Source: Rhodophyticola porphyridii
Lineage (GTDB): Bacteria > Pseudomonadota > Alphaproteobacteria > Rhodobacterales > Rhodobacteraceae
Length of the DNA stretch: 64,000 bases
Assembly (NCBI RefSeq): GCF_003688285.1
Contig: NZ_RCNT01000001.1
Location: 1 to 64,000 of the forward strand
Direction of reading: 5' to 3'
Of this stretch, positions 54,305-63,100 are shown piece by piece. The first letter of the stretch is position 1. Each line of letters starts with the position of its first letter. The translations under genes and the position numbers were made by a program. The notes below the pieces were generated by a model. That model saw only the letters and a list, made by a program, of their open reading frames with translations. It did no database searches and was not told where the DNA came from.

Positions 54305-55818
54305 GCGATCAGGCTCTTTCCGGTCATTTCCGGCGGTGTCTCCAGCCCCATCAGCTGCAACAGCGTCGGCGCCAGATCGGCCAGCCGGCCATGGGACATG
54401 CGCGCGCCCTCCGGCCCGCCCACAAGGATGACGGGAACCGGGTTCAACGTATGCGCGGTATGCGGCCCGCCGGTTTCCGGGTCGATCATGACTTCGCAAT
54501 TGCCGTGATCCGCGGTGACGATCATCGCGCCGCCCGCAGCCTTCAGCGCGGCCAGCGCCCGCCCCAACCCGGCATCGACCGCCTCGCAGGCCTTCTTCGC
54601 CGCCTCCAGATCGCCGGTATGCCCGACCATGTCCGGATTGGCGTAATTCACCACGATCAGGTCATATCCCGCCTCGATCGCCGCGACGAACCTGTCGCTC
54701 ACCTCGCCCGCGGACATTTCCGGCTGCAGATCGTAGGTCGCCACATCGGGGGATTTCGGCATGCAGCGGTCCTCCCCCGTCTCGGGCACTTCCTTGCCGC
54801 CGTTGAGGAAGAACGTCACATGGGGATACTTCTCGGTTTCGGCCAGCCGGTACTGGCGCAGCCTGTGCTTCGAGACCCAGGCGCCCAGCGTGTTGACCAC
54901 GCGCTGTTTCGGATAGGCGGTGGTCATGAATTCCTCATGCGTGTCGGAGTAATCGACCATCCCCAGCAGCGCCGCCAGATCCGGGCGCCCGCTCACATCG
55001 AACCCGTCGAACCCGGGCGCGCCGATCGCGCTCAGGATCTCGCGCGCCCGGTCCGCCCGGAAATTCAGGCAGAAAACTCCGTCGCCCCCGGCCACCCCGC
55101 CGAAATCGCCGATCACCGTTGCGGGGATGAACTCATCTGTCTTGCCGTCCTCATAGGCGGCCTCCACCGCCTGTTCCGGTGTCTCCGCCCGCGCCCCGTC
55201 GCCGTGGATCATAGCCGCATAGGCTTTTTCCACGCGGTCCCAGCGATTGTCCCGGTCCATCGCGAAATACCGTCCGATCACGGTGCCGATCCGCGCCCCC
55301 TCGGGTAGCGCACCCTGCAGGTCCGCAATGAAACCCGCGGCCGATTTCGGGGCCACGTCGCGCCCGTCGGTGATGGCATGGATCACGACCGGCACCCCGC
55401 CATCGGTCACGGCCCTGGCCGCCGCCACGATATGGCTCAGATGCCCGTGCACCCCGCCATCGGACACCACGCCCATCAGATGCGCCGTCCCGCCGGAGGA
55501 TTTCAGCGCGTCGACAAAGCCCAGAATCTGCTTGTTTTCAAAGAAACTGCCGTCTTCGATGGCCAGATCGATCATTCCCAGATCCATCGCCACCACCCGG
55601 CCCGCGCCGATATTGGTATGCCCGACTTCGGAATTGCCCATCTGGCCTGTAGGCAGCCCCACATCGCGACCATGAGTGGTCAGGGTCGCATGCGGGCATT
55701 CGGCCATCAACCGGTCGAAATTCGGGGTGGCGGCTTGCTTCGGCGCATTGCCTTCGACGGAGGGATTGATCCCCCAACCATCCAGAATGCACAGAACGAC
55801 GGGTTTCTGATTGCTCAT
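54301..55818 (-). CDS. gpmI: 2,3-bisphosphoglycerate-independent phosphoglycerate mutase
   Basis: 505-aa Mn-dependent enzyme interconverting 3- and 2-phosphoglycerate in glycolysis and gluconeogenesis. The phosphoserine motif is MGNSEVGHTNIGAGR; ILDGWGINP at the start and VTADHGNCEVMIDPETGGPHTAHT at the end supply metal ligands. ATG 55818 (MSNQKPVVLCILDGWG) is the conserved start; a longer start at 55854 is unlikely. It overlaps envC by 4 bases and follows rlmH by 39. Confidence 0.96.
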   Translation of the reverse strand: MSNQKPVVLCILDGWGINPSVEGNAPKQAATPNFDRLMAECPHATLTTHGRDVGLPTGQMGNSEVGHTNIGAGRVVAMDLGMIDLAIEDGSFFENKQILGFVDALKSSGGTAHLMGVVSDGGVHGHLSHIVAAARAVTDGGVPVVIHAITDGRDVAPKSAAGFIADLQGALPEGARIGTVIGRYFAMDRDNRWDRVEKAYAAMIHGDGARAETPEQAVEAAYEDGKTDEFIPATVIGDFGGVAGGDGVFCLNFRADRAREILSAIGAPGFDGFDVSGRPDLAALLGMVDYSDTHEEFMTTAYPKQRVVNTLGAWVSKHRLRQYRLAETEKYPHVTFFLNGGKEVPETGEDRCMPKSPDVATYDLQPEMSAGEVSDRFVAAIEAGYDLIVVNYANPDMVGHTGDLEAAKKACEAVDAGLGRALAALKAAGGAMIVTADHGNCEVMIDPETGGPHTAHTLNPVPVILVGGPEGARMSHGRLADLAPTLLQLMGLETPPEMTGKSLIA

Positions 55819-55857
55819 GCCTCGCGTTCTACGCAAGGCCGCATGGACAGGCAAGGA

Positions 55858-56328
55858 TCAGACCCGGTGATAGGGGCTTCCCGCAAGGATCGATGCGGCC
55901 CGATAAAGCTGCTCGGCCAGCATCACCCGCGCAAGCATGTGCGGCCAGACCATCTGCCCGAAGGAAATCGCCCGGTCCGCCTCGTCGCGGAATGCGCCGC
56001 TCACCCCGTCGGCGCCGCCGATGACAAAGGCCAGATCGCCCCGCCCCCGGTCGCGCAGATCGGCGATGTCGCGGGCGAAGTCGGGCGATGTCATCATCCG
56101 CCCCCGCTCGTCCAGCACCCAGAGCACGGCGCCCTCGGGCAGGGCGCGGCGCAGCAATGCGGCTTCCGCCTCCGGCCCGCCGCCTTTCTTGTCTTCGATC
56201 TCGGTCACGCGTGCCGGGCCAAGCCCCAGAGCCCGCCCGGTCCGGTCGAACCGTGTCAGATAATCGTCGATCAAATCGCGTTCCGGGCCGGCCCGGAGCC
56301 GGCCCACGACGCAAAGATGTATCCGCAT
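55858..56328 (-). CDS. rlmH: 23S rRNA (pseudouridine1915-N3)-methyltransferase RlmH
   Basis: 156-aa SPOUT enzyme that methylates pseudouridine 1915 in 23S rRNA. MRIHLCVVGRLRAGPERDLIDDYLTR, LDERGRMMTSPDFA, FVIGGADGVSGAF and the tail LAEQLYRAASILAGSPYHRV are diagnostic of RlmH. It starts 9 bases after rsfS. Confidence 0.96.
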   Translation of the reverse strand: MRIHLCVVGRLRAGPERDLIDDYLTRFDRTGRALGLGPARVTEIEDKKGGGPEAEAALLRRALPEGAVLWVLDERGRMMTSPDFARDIADLRDRGRGDLAFVIGGADGVSGAFRDEADRAISFGQMVWPHMLARVMLAEQLYRAASILAGSPYHRV

Positions 56329-56337
56329 GCCGCGCGT

Positions 56338-56769
56338 CTACTGCGGTTTCGCAGCGGCGTCCGCGGGCATCCACATCTTTTCGAGCTGATAGAACTCCCG
56401 CACTTCCGGGCGGAAGACATGGACGATCACATCGCCCGCGTCGATCAGCACCCAGTCGCCGGCATCCTTGCCCTCCACCTTGCAGCGGCGCCCGGTGACG
56501 GTTTTCAGCCGGTCCACCAGCTTTTCCGACAGCGCCGAGACCTGACGGGTGGAGCGCCCGGACGCGATCACCATGTAATCGGCCATGGACGACTTACCGC
56601 GCAGATCGATCTGCACGATATCTTCCGCCTTGTCATCGGTGAGGGAGGCAATGATCCGTTCGAGAAGCTCTTCGCTCGAAACGTTTTGCAAATCAGGCGC
56701 TCGTCGCGCCTCAGGTGCGGCAATACCAGATGCCGCAAGAGTTGGTCCAGCCAGGACTCTGTCCTCCAT
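56338..56769 (-). CDS. rsfS: Ribosomal silencing factor RsfS
   Basis: 143-aa factor that binds L14 and blocks 30S/50S joining when nutrients are low. LTDDKAEDIVQIDLRGKSSMADYMVIASGRSTRQVSALSEKLVDRLK is the family core. Start uncertain: ATG 56769 gives MEDRVLAGPTLAAS; upstream starts at ATG 56817 and TTG 56823 are possible, and none has a clear ribosome site. The core begins about residue 29 here. It is the first gene of the seven-gene operon. Confidence 0.92.
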   Translation of the reverse strand: MEDRVLAGPTLAASGIAAPEARRAPDLQNVSSEELLERIIASLTDDKAEDIVQIDLRGKSSMADYMVIASGRSTRQVSALSEKLVDRLKTVTGRRCKVEGKDAGDWVLIDAGDVIVHVFRPEVREFYQLEKMWMPADAAAKPQ

Positions 56770-56934
56770 TTGACGCGCCGCAATGCCCCGGCGCCGGGCC
56801 CACATCAAAGATAACATCGCCAATGTCCGATCTCAACGGTATTGAAAAAATGCGCGGATTGCGGTGATGCAAAGAGGACGCTCCGTCGGTGGATGTACCG
56901 CAACCCGCGCGGGAGAGAGGCGCCAGGACGCCTC

Positions 56935-57459
56935 TTAGCCTGCCTGGGGGCACACCGGCAGCTCGGTCGGGCTCTCGCCCAGGACACGGCGCAGACGCAT
57001 GTCGTCGATCACCGGGATAAACGGGCCGTCCGGCTCCGCCCTCAGATGCACGGAGACCCGCGCCCGCCGCGCCGGGCCATCGCCCACCCGACAGGGATCG
57101 ATGGTGAACCCGAAATTGCCGTCCACCTCGATCTCCTGTCCCATCCAGCCCAGGATCAGCCGTTGCTGATCCGCCAGGCGGGCCTGATCGCCCGGGCTCA
57201 GTACGAAGACATCGGGCGTCTCCGCGGGAACCATCACATAGCGCTCGGCCGAGACGGCCCGGGTTTGCGTATTGACCGCCGACAGCACGATGACCGCGCC
57301 GCCATCGGGCAGGGCCACCCCCTCCGGCAGGGTCACCCGGGCCGCCACGCCCGCGGGATCGGCGGTTACCGGGTCCACGGGTTCGGCGGCGACAAGGCTG
57401 GTGCCAGGCAGAATCGCGGTGACGCCGACGGCGAGGAGGAGTAAGAGTCTGGTGTGCAT
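56935..57459 (-). CDS. Hypothetical secreted protein
   Basis: 174-aa protein with a signal peptide (MHTRLLLLLAVGVTAILPGTSLVAA). The mature part has short repeats of acidic/hydrophobic strands (VMVPAETPDVFVLSPGDQARLADQQRLILGW) and two cysteines (DPCRVG, LPVCPQ). No family recognised. It faces a DUF2975 gene across an AT-rich promoter. No start other than ATG 57459 is supported. Confidence 0.7.
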   Translation of the reverse strand: MHTRLLLLLAVGVTAILPGTSLVAAEPVDPVTADPAGVAARVTLPEGVALPDGGAVIVLSAVNTQTRAVSAERYVMVPAETPDVFVLSPGDQARLADQQRLILGWMGQEIEVDGNFGFTIDPCRVGDGPARRARVSVHLRAEPDGPFIPVIDDMRLRRVLGESPTELPVCPQAG

Positions 57460-57529
57460 TAAAGTTTCCTCTTTTAGTAATGAATTTTTATTGTATTACA
57501 GTAAATAAATATCAAAAGGGAAGAAGAAA
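57460..57529. promoter_or_regulatory. AT-rich divergent promoter between hypothetical and DUF2975 genes
   Basis: 70 bases of strikingly low GC compared with the rest of the window, including TTTTTATTGTATTACAGTAAATAAATATC. AAGGGAAGAAG supplies the ribosome site of the DUF2975 gene. The DUF2975 gene and the XRE gene may be self-regulated here. Confidence 0.55.
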
Positions 57530-58072
57530 ATGACGAATCGTGATCTCAACCACATCATCTCTCTGGCGCGGCTGTTGCATCTGGCCTCGACCATCGGCCT
57601 GATTTTCCTGCCGGTGGCCATTGGTCTGGCTTTTGTCATCGGCGAGGCCGGCATTGACGATCTGCGCGAAACCTACGCGGAGCACACGCTGCCCGAGGTG
57701 ATCGGCACCGGCAGCTACATCTCGATCCTCGTGATTCAGTCGGTCGGGCTCTTGCTGACCTTCTATGTGCTCTGGCAGATGCGCGGGTTGTTCGCCTATT
57801 ACAAATCGGGCGAAACGCTCACCGCCCGTTGCGCCGGTCAGATCTTGCGGATCGGCAAGGCTCTGGTGGCGATCGGGGTCATCGGCATTCTCTCGAACAC
57901 TCTGATCGTGCTGATCCTGACATGGGGCAACCCGGCCGGGCAGCGGGTTCTGTTGGTCAGCTTCAACGATGGCAATGTGGGCTTCATCCTTGCCGGCGGT
58001 CTGATCGTGGTGATCGGATGGGTCATGCGGGAGGCAGCGCTGGTGGCCGAAGAGAACCGGGGGTTCATCTGA
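57530..58072 (+). CDS. DUF2975 membrane protein
   Basis: 180-aa inner-membrane protein with four predicted hydrophobic segments (about 14-36, 63-85, 107-129, 150-168). This composition and its linkage to a short XRE regulator fit the DUF2975 family (Bacillus YoaS-YozG type). Function unknown. Its stop overlaps the XRE start by one base (TGATG), so translation is coupled. Confidence 0.85.
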   Translation: MTNRDLNHIISLARLLHLASTIGLIFLPVAIGLAFVIGEAGIDDLRETYAEHTLPEVIGTGSYISILVIQSVGLLLTFYVLWQMRGLFAYYKSGETLTARCAGQILRIGKALVAIGVIGILSNTLIVLILTWGNPAGQRVLLVSFNDGNVGFILAGGLIVVIGWVMREAALVAEENRGFI

Positions 58073-58284
58073 TGGAGATCGTCGTCCGGCTTGATGTGAT
58101 GATGGCGCTGCGCAAGATGAAGGGCCGCGATCTGGCGGCCCGGATCGGCATCACCGAGCAGAATCTCAGCCTGCTGAAAAGCGGAAAGGTCAAGGGGATC
58201 CGCTTCGAGACGCTGGCCCGGATCTGCGAGGTGCTGGAGTGTCAGCCGGGCGACCTGCTCGAGGCCGCGCCGACCGAAGATTGA
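58072..58284 (+). CDS. XRE-family transcriptional regulator (YozG type)
   Basis: 70-aa Cro/CI-type protein. The helix-turn-helix is LAARIGITEQNLSLLKSGKVKGIRFETLARICEVLECQPGDLL, with almost nothing else. Such short XRE proteins are nearly always next to a DUF2975 membrane protein. Its target is probably the AT-rich promoter at 57460-57529, which is inference. Confidence 0.93.
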   Translation: MEIVVRLDVMMALRKMKGRDLAARIGITEQNLSLLKSGKVKGIRFETLARICEVLECQPGDLLEAAPTED

Positions 58285-58299
58285 TATACAATTGTTATA
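58285..58299. repeat. AT-rich palindromic spot after the XRE gene
   Basis: TATACAATTGTTATA (15 bases) is a near-palindrome around CAATTG. It lies immediately after the XRE stop and 16 bases before the convergent TsoY-like gene ends. Too short to be a rho-independent terminator; it could be a regulator site. Confidence 0.3.
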
Positions 58300-58314
58300 C
58301 CTGTCAGGGCTGGT

Positions 58315-59508
58315 TCAGGCAGTGATGGCCGGCGTTTGCACGGGTGTGAAATGCCGCCGGGACAGCATCCAGACCAGCAGGATCATCGACAGTTGCAGTG
58401 CAATGGCCACGCCCGAGATCGCCCAGTAGGCAACGCCGAATTTCGCAACCAGCCCGGCCGCGACAAGGCCCTTGTTCAGCCAGAAATGGATCAGAACGGA
58501 CAGCGCCACACCTGGGCAAACCAGCGCATAAGACCCGGCCGACGCGCCGCTTCCGCGCAGGAACTGCGCCACATACCCGACCCGCGACAGAACCATAAGC
58601 CCAAACAATGCAAAGAGAATTTCGACCGACAGAAGCCTGGTCAGCAGCATCAGAGTTTCGCCCGCGCTGCCATGGGTCTCGAAATGCACATGCAGCCCGT
58701 GGTTGATCCGCAGCATGGCGATGCCGATCACCGTCATGAGCGGGATCACCACCATCAATGTCGGCGCGGCCTCGGCGTTCACCCCGTTCTCCATCATCGA
58801 GCGGAGGCCGAGAATGCCGGCCACAAGTGCCACGATCAGGGCGGCAACCATGAAGAAACTTGCCGCGATGATGCTGATCCCGGCAGTTACCGGATTGCCC
58901 GACATCGCCGCCGGCGCGGCCAGTCCGACGGCGACCATCGACAGCGCGAACCCGGGCAGCATTTGCGCGAAAGAGTTGTTGGCCTCACAGCTAAAGCCCC
59001 CATTTGAAAGGCGTTTTCCAATGAACCCGCCCAACATGCGCAGCGCATATAGCCCGATTGTCAGAAAGGCGGCGAGGGCGGCGGGGAACAGATACTCGAC
59101 CACGGACCAGAGGCCCGGCACGAAGGTGAGCCCGAGAATGAAGCCCACATTGATGCTCATCGCGAGCGCAAGCGGCATTGCAAGGATCTGGCTGCCCGCG
59201 TTCGATTCGCTGAACGCGGCATAGGCGTCGGATCTCCGAAAGGCTGAAAACCGGCGCAGATTCCAGATCAGCAGCTTGATGTTCAGGATCGCGAACAGCG
59301 CAATGCCCGCCATCGCGCCCAGAACCAGGGCCTGCTCCAGCAGGGTGCCTGTACTCATGAGCGCCAGATTGTCTTCAAAGATCGGAACGGGCTGGCCGGG
59401 ATGGGGAACCCAGAACATCAGCCACATGAAAAACGTCACCGTCAGCCCGCCCGCGCCAAGCGAGGCAAGGAAGTAGAGCGGTGAATAGCGTGCGGATGCC
59501 ACAGTCAT
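58315..59508 (-). CDS. Polytopic inner-membrane protein (TsoY-like, unknown transport)
   Basis: 397-aa integral membrane protein with about ten hydrophobic segments. The N-terminus (ARYSPLYFLASLGAGGLTVTFFMWLMFWVPHPGQPVPIFED) is what I recall from TsoY-family (seleno)proteins of Rhodobacteraceae. C174, in NGGFSCEANNSFAQM, is a candidate for the site occupied by selenocysteine in some relatives; that is a guess. ATG 59508 has GGAG 8 bases upstream. It could equally be an unrelated transporter. A palindrome lies just upstream. Confidence 0.75.
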   Translation of the reverse strand: MTVASARYSPLYFLASLGAGGLTVTFFMWLMFWVPHPGQPVPIFEDNLALMSTGTLLEQALVLGAMAGIALFAILNIKLLIWNLRRFSAFRRSDAYAAFSESNAGSQILAMPLALAMSINVGFILGLTFVPGLWSVVEYLFPAALAAFLTIGLYALRMLGGFIGKRLSNGGFSCEANNSFAQMLPGFALSMVAVGLAAPAAMSGNPVTAGISIIAASFFMVAALIVALVAGILGLRSMMENGVNAEAAPTLMVVIPLMTVIGIAMLRINHGLHVHFETHGSAGETLMLLTRLLSVEILFALFGLMVLSRVGYVAQFLRGSGASAGSYALVCPGVALSVLIHFWLNKGLVAAGLVAKFGVAYWAISGVAIALQLSMILLVWMLSRRHFTPVQTPAITA

Positions 59509-59518
59509 GATTGACACT

Positions 59519-59547
59519 CCATATATTTGACATTGCAAACTATATGG
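59519..59547. promoter_or_regulatory. Imperfect palindrome upstream of the TsoY-like gene
   Basis: CCATATA and TATATGG are exact inverted arms 15 bases apart, and TTTG/CAAA-like elements lie inside. It sits 11-39 bases before the ATG and could be an ArsR-type or similar operator. No regulator gene is next to it; the XRE gene is convergent. Confidence 0.45.
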
Positions 59548-59597
59548 CATGGAATTGACCTGCGATCAATCGACAGAAAGTCGCAGACGCACGATGA

Positions 59598-60047
59598 TCA
59601 GAGTGGTTTTTCCATGAAGATGGAACTGGCTCCGTCGGGATAGTCCCCGAACGGCCCGCGCCGGATGTATCCGTGGCGTGTATAAAGCCCGATGGCCGCG
59701 GGGCTCAGCCGCCCGGTTTCCAGCCGCATCAGGCGGATGCCCTCGGCCCGCGCGGCATCCTCCAAGGCCTCCAGCAACGCCGAGGCGAGGCCTGTCCCCC
59801 TGGCTTCGGGTGCGGCGAACATGCGTTTGAGTTCTGCATAACTGTTGAAAACCGTATACCCGCAGCACCCGAGCGCCGTGCCGTCGATCCGCGCCACGAA
59901 GAAGCGGACGTCGTTTTCAACCAGTTGCTCCGGCGACATCGCAAACCGGTCTTCGGGCGGGTAGAGCGCCGATTGCTCCTCCTCGCTGCCGGCAATCAGG
60001 CGCAGGGCGTCTTCGGAAAAGGGGTCGGCACGCGTGACGGTGATCAT
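59598..60047 (-). CDS. GNAT-family N-acetyltransferase
   Basis: 149-aa GNAT with acetyl-CoA loop MFAAPEARGTGLASALLEALEDAARAEG and IGLYTRHGYIRRGPF. Substrate is unknown. ATG 60047 starts MITVTRADPFSEDALRLI; an upstream start at 60077 would enter the smc promoter region. It is divergent from smc over about 150 bases. Confidence 0.85.
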   Translation of the reverse strand: MITVTRADPFSEDALRLIAGSEEEQSALYPPEDRFAMSPEQLVENDVRFFVARIDGTALGCCGYTVFNSYAELKRMFAAPEARGTGLASALLEALEDAARAEGIRLMRLETGRLSPAAIGLYTRHGYIRRGPFGDYPDGASSIFMEKPL

Positions 60048-60106
60048 CGGATGATCTTGCCGCGCTTGCCCGCACACCGCAATATGCCGTTTAACAGCCC
60101 ATATTT

Positions 60107-60115
60107 TGTGGATAA
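60107..60115. promoter_or_regulatory. Perfect DnaA box in the smc upstream region
   Basis: TGTGGATAA is the exact complement of the DnaA-box consensus TTATCCACA. It lies 84 bases before the smc ATG and 60 bases before the divergent GNAT gene. A perfect 9-mer here may link smc expression to DnaA, or be chance. Confidence 0.55.
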
Positions 60116-60198
60116 CAGCCGGAATACGCCCAGATGCAGGGCTTCACCGTTGACTTACGCCCCTCCGCAGCCAGACAATCCACGACCAACGGAATCAC

Positions 60199-63100
60199 AT
60201 GGGCAATGACGGCTTGCGCTTTTCCAAGATCAGACTGAACGGCTTCAAGAGCTTCGTGGACCCGACCGACCTGCTGATCGGTGACGGGTTGACCGGCGTG
60301 GTCGGCCCGAATGGCTGTGGCAAGTCGAACCTGCTTGAGGCGCTCAGATGGGTGATGGGCGAAAACCGCCCCACCGCGATGCGCGGCGGCGGCATGGAGG
60401 ACGTGATCTTCGCCGGTGCCGCCACCCGGCCCGCCCGCAATTTCGCCGAAGTCTCGATCATCATCGACAATTCGGAACGCCTTGCGCCCGCTAACTTCAA
60501 CAGCGAAGACCAGTTGGAAATCGTCCGCCGGATTACCCGCGACGCCGGCAGCGCCTACAAGACTAACGGCAAGGATGTGCGCGCGCGCGACGTGCAGATG
60601 CTGTTTGCGGATGCTTCCACCGGGGCGCATTCGCCGGCTCTGGTGCGGCAGGGGCAGATCTCGGAACTGATCAACGCCAAGCCGAAATCCCGCCGGCGGG
60701 TTCTGGAAGAGGCCGCGGGCATTTCGGGTTTGTACCAAAGGCGCCATGAGGCGGAGCTGAAGCTGCGGGGAGCGGAAACGAATCTGGCCCGCATCGACGA
60801 TGTGCTTGAGCAGTTGGCAAGCCAGCTTGCGGCGCTGGCGCGGCAGGCGAAACAGGCCGCGCGCTATCGCGAGATCGGGGCCGAGCTGCGCCATGCCGAA
60901 GGTGTGCTTCTTTACCTGCGCTGGCGGGAGGCGGATCAGGCCCGGATGGCTGCGGAGACCGCGTTGCAGGCGGCGGTCCGGGATGCCGCTGCTGCGGAGG
61001 GCAATGCGCTTCGGGCGGCAAAGATGCGCGAGGCCGCCGAGACGGATCTGCCCCCCAAGCGGGAGGAGGAGGCGATTGCCGCGGCCCTGCTGCAACGGTT
61101 CACGGTGGAGCGGGCAGCGCTGGACGATGAGGACGCCCGTGCGGCAAAAACCATCGAAACCCTCACCGCGCGGATCGAGCAACTGAGCCATGATATCGGG
61201 CGCGAGCAGAACCTGAATGCGGATGCGGGCGACACCATCGCCCGGCTGGAGCAGGAACGTACAACGTTGACCGCGGCCAGCGCGGGCCACGAAGACGCGC
61301 TTGCCGCCGCATCGGCGGAGGCCGCGGATGCGGCGCGCATTCTAGCGGACCGGGAAACCGCTTTGAGCCAGCTGACCGAAGATGCCGCCCGGCTTGCAGC
61401 ACGCCATCAGTCGGCGCAACGCCTGGTGGAGGATGCGAGCCGCGCGGAGGCGCGCAATACCGCCGAGGCGGAAAAAGCTGGTGCCGCGGCCGTCGAAGCC
61501 GAGGATCGCCTGAAAAGCCTGACCCGCGATCATGAGAATGCCGAAGCCGCACTGACCGCCGCGACCGATCTGGCCGTCCGCGCCGAAGACACGCTTGCCC
61601 AGACCGAGGCCGCCCGCGCGCAGGCGCAGACAAGCGAGGGCGAGGCCCGCGCCGCCCGCGCCGAGGCCGAGGGGCAGCTGGGCACACTGGATGCAGAGGT
61701 TCGCGCGTTGACGAAACTGCTCGATCGCGAACGCGGCAGTGGCGACCAGATCCTCGATCAGGTGCAGGTGGCCCCCGGCTTCGAGGCCGCGGTTGGCGCC
61801 GCTCTGGCTGACGATCTGAAAGCGCCCGTTGCTGTAAAGGCGGGGGCCAGCGGGTGGACCCCTCTGCCGGCCTATGACAGGGCGCAGCCATTGCCTGCGG
61901 GTGTGTCCGCGCTGACCGGTTATGCCGATGCGCCCGAGGTTCTGGCCCGGCGGCTGGGTCAGGTTGGCGTGGTCAGCCCCGAAGACGGGCCGCGTCTGCA
62001 GGCGGCGCTTTTGCCGGGGCAGCGTCTGGTCAGCCGCGAGGGGGATTTGTGGCGATGGGACGGGTTCGCGCTGCCTGCGTCCGAGGGGTCTTCCACTGCT
62101 GCGCGGCGGTTAAGCCAGGTCAACCGGCTGAACGACCTGTCCGCTGAGTTGGAACGCGCGACCAAGGCTGCCGACCGGGCCCGCGCGACCCATGAAAGCA
62201 ACGCGGTCCGTCTGGCCGACCTGACCGGCGCCGACAAGGCTGCTCGGGAGGCCCGGCGCGCCGCCGATGCGCAGGTCGCCGAGGCGAGCCGAGCCTTCAG
62301 CCGGGCCGAGGCCGAACGCAACATTCTGGCCGGGCGCCTTGAAACCCTGCGGCAGGCCGCGCGGCGCCACGAGGAGGAGGCCGCCAATGCCCGACGCGAC
62401 CTGAGCGAGGCCATGGCCGCACAGGCCGGGCTGGACGATCTGGAGACTGTCCGCGCCCAGGTTGCGGATACCAAGACGACAGTCGAGGCCGCGCGCCTGA
62501 CGATGCTTGCCCGGCGGACCGGGTTCGACGAATTGAAACGCGACGGCGAGGCGCGCGCCAAGCGGATCGCCCAGATCGCGGGCGAACTGGAAACCTGGCG
62601 CAAGCGGCTGGCCACGGCCGAGACCCGGATCGCGGAGCTGAACAGCCGCAAGACCGCGTCGGAGGCCGAGCTGGACTCCGCCAGCGCCCTGCCTGCGGAG
62701 ATCGCGGCACGCCGGGACGCGCTGGCCGGCACAATCGCCGAGGCGGAGACGCGCCGCGCTGTGGCGGCGGACGCGCTTTCGACTGCGGAAACCGCGCTCA
62801 AATCCGCCGTTGCCGCCGAGCGGGAGGCGGAACGCGCGGCTTCCGACGCGCGGGAGGCCCGCGCTCGTGCCGAGGCCCGCCGCGATGCCGCCGCCGAGGC
62901 CGTGGCCCAATCCGCCGACCGGATCATGGACGAGATGGAACTGACCCCGGACAGGCTTCTGGAAAGCCTCGATGCCGATCCCGAAAAGCTGCCCGGGGCC
63001 GAGCGGGTGGAAAGCGATGTCGTTCGGCTGCGGCGTCAGCGGGATGCGCTGGGTGCCGTGAACTTGCGCGCCGAGGAGGATGCGGAAGCTGTGCGGGAGG

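Noticed and set aside
53560-55308. Plus-strand frame opposite envC and gpmI
   Set aside because: Antisense to two clear genes; Arg-rich composition typical of shadow frames.
60091-61290. Minus-strand frame opposite the start of smc
   Set aside because: Antisense to the SMC head and coiled coil, whose motifs are unambiguous.
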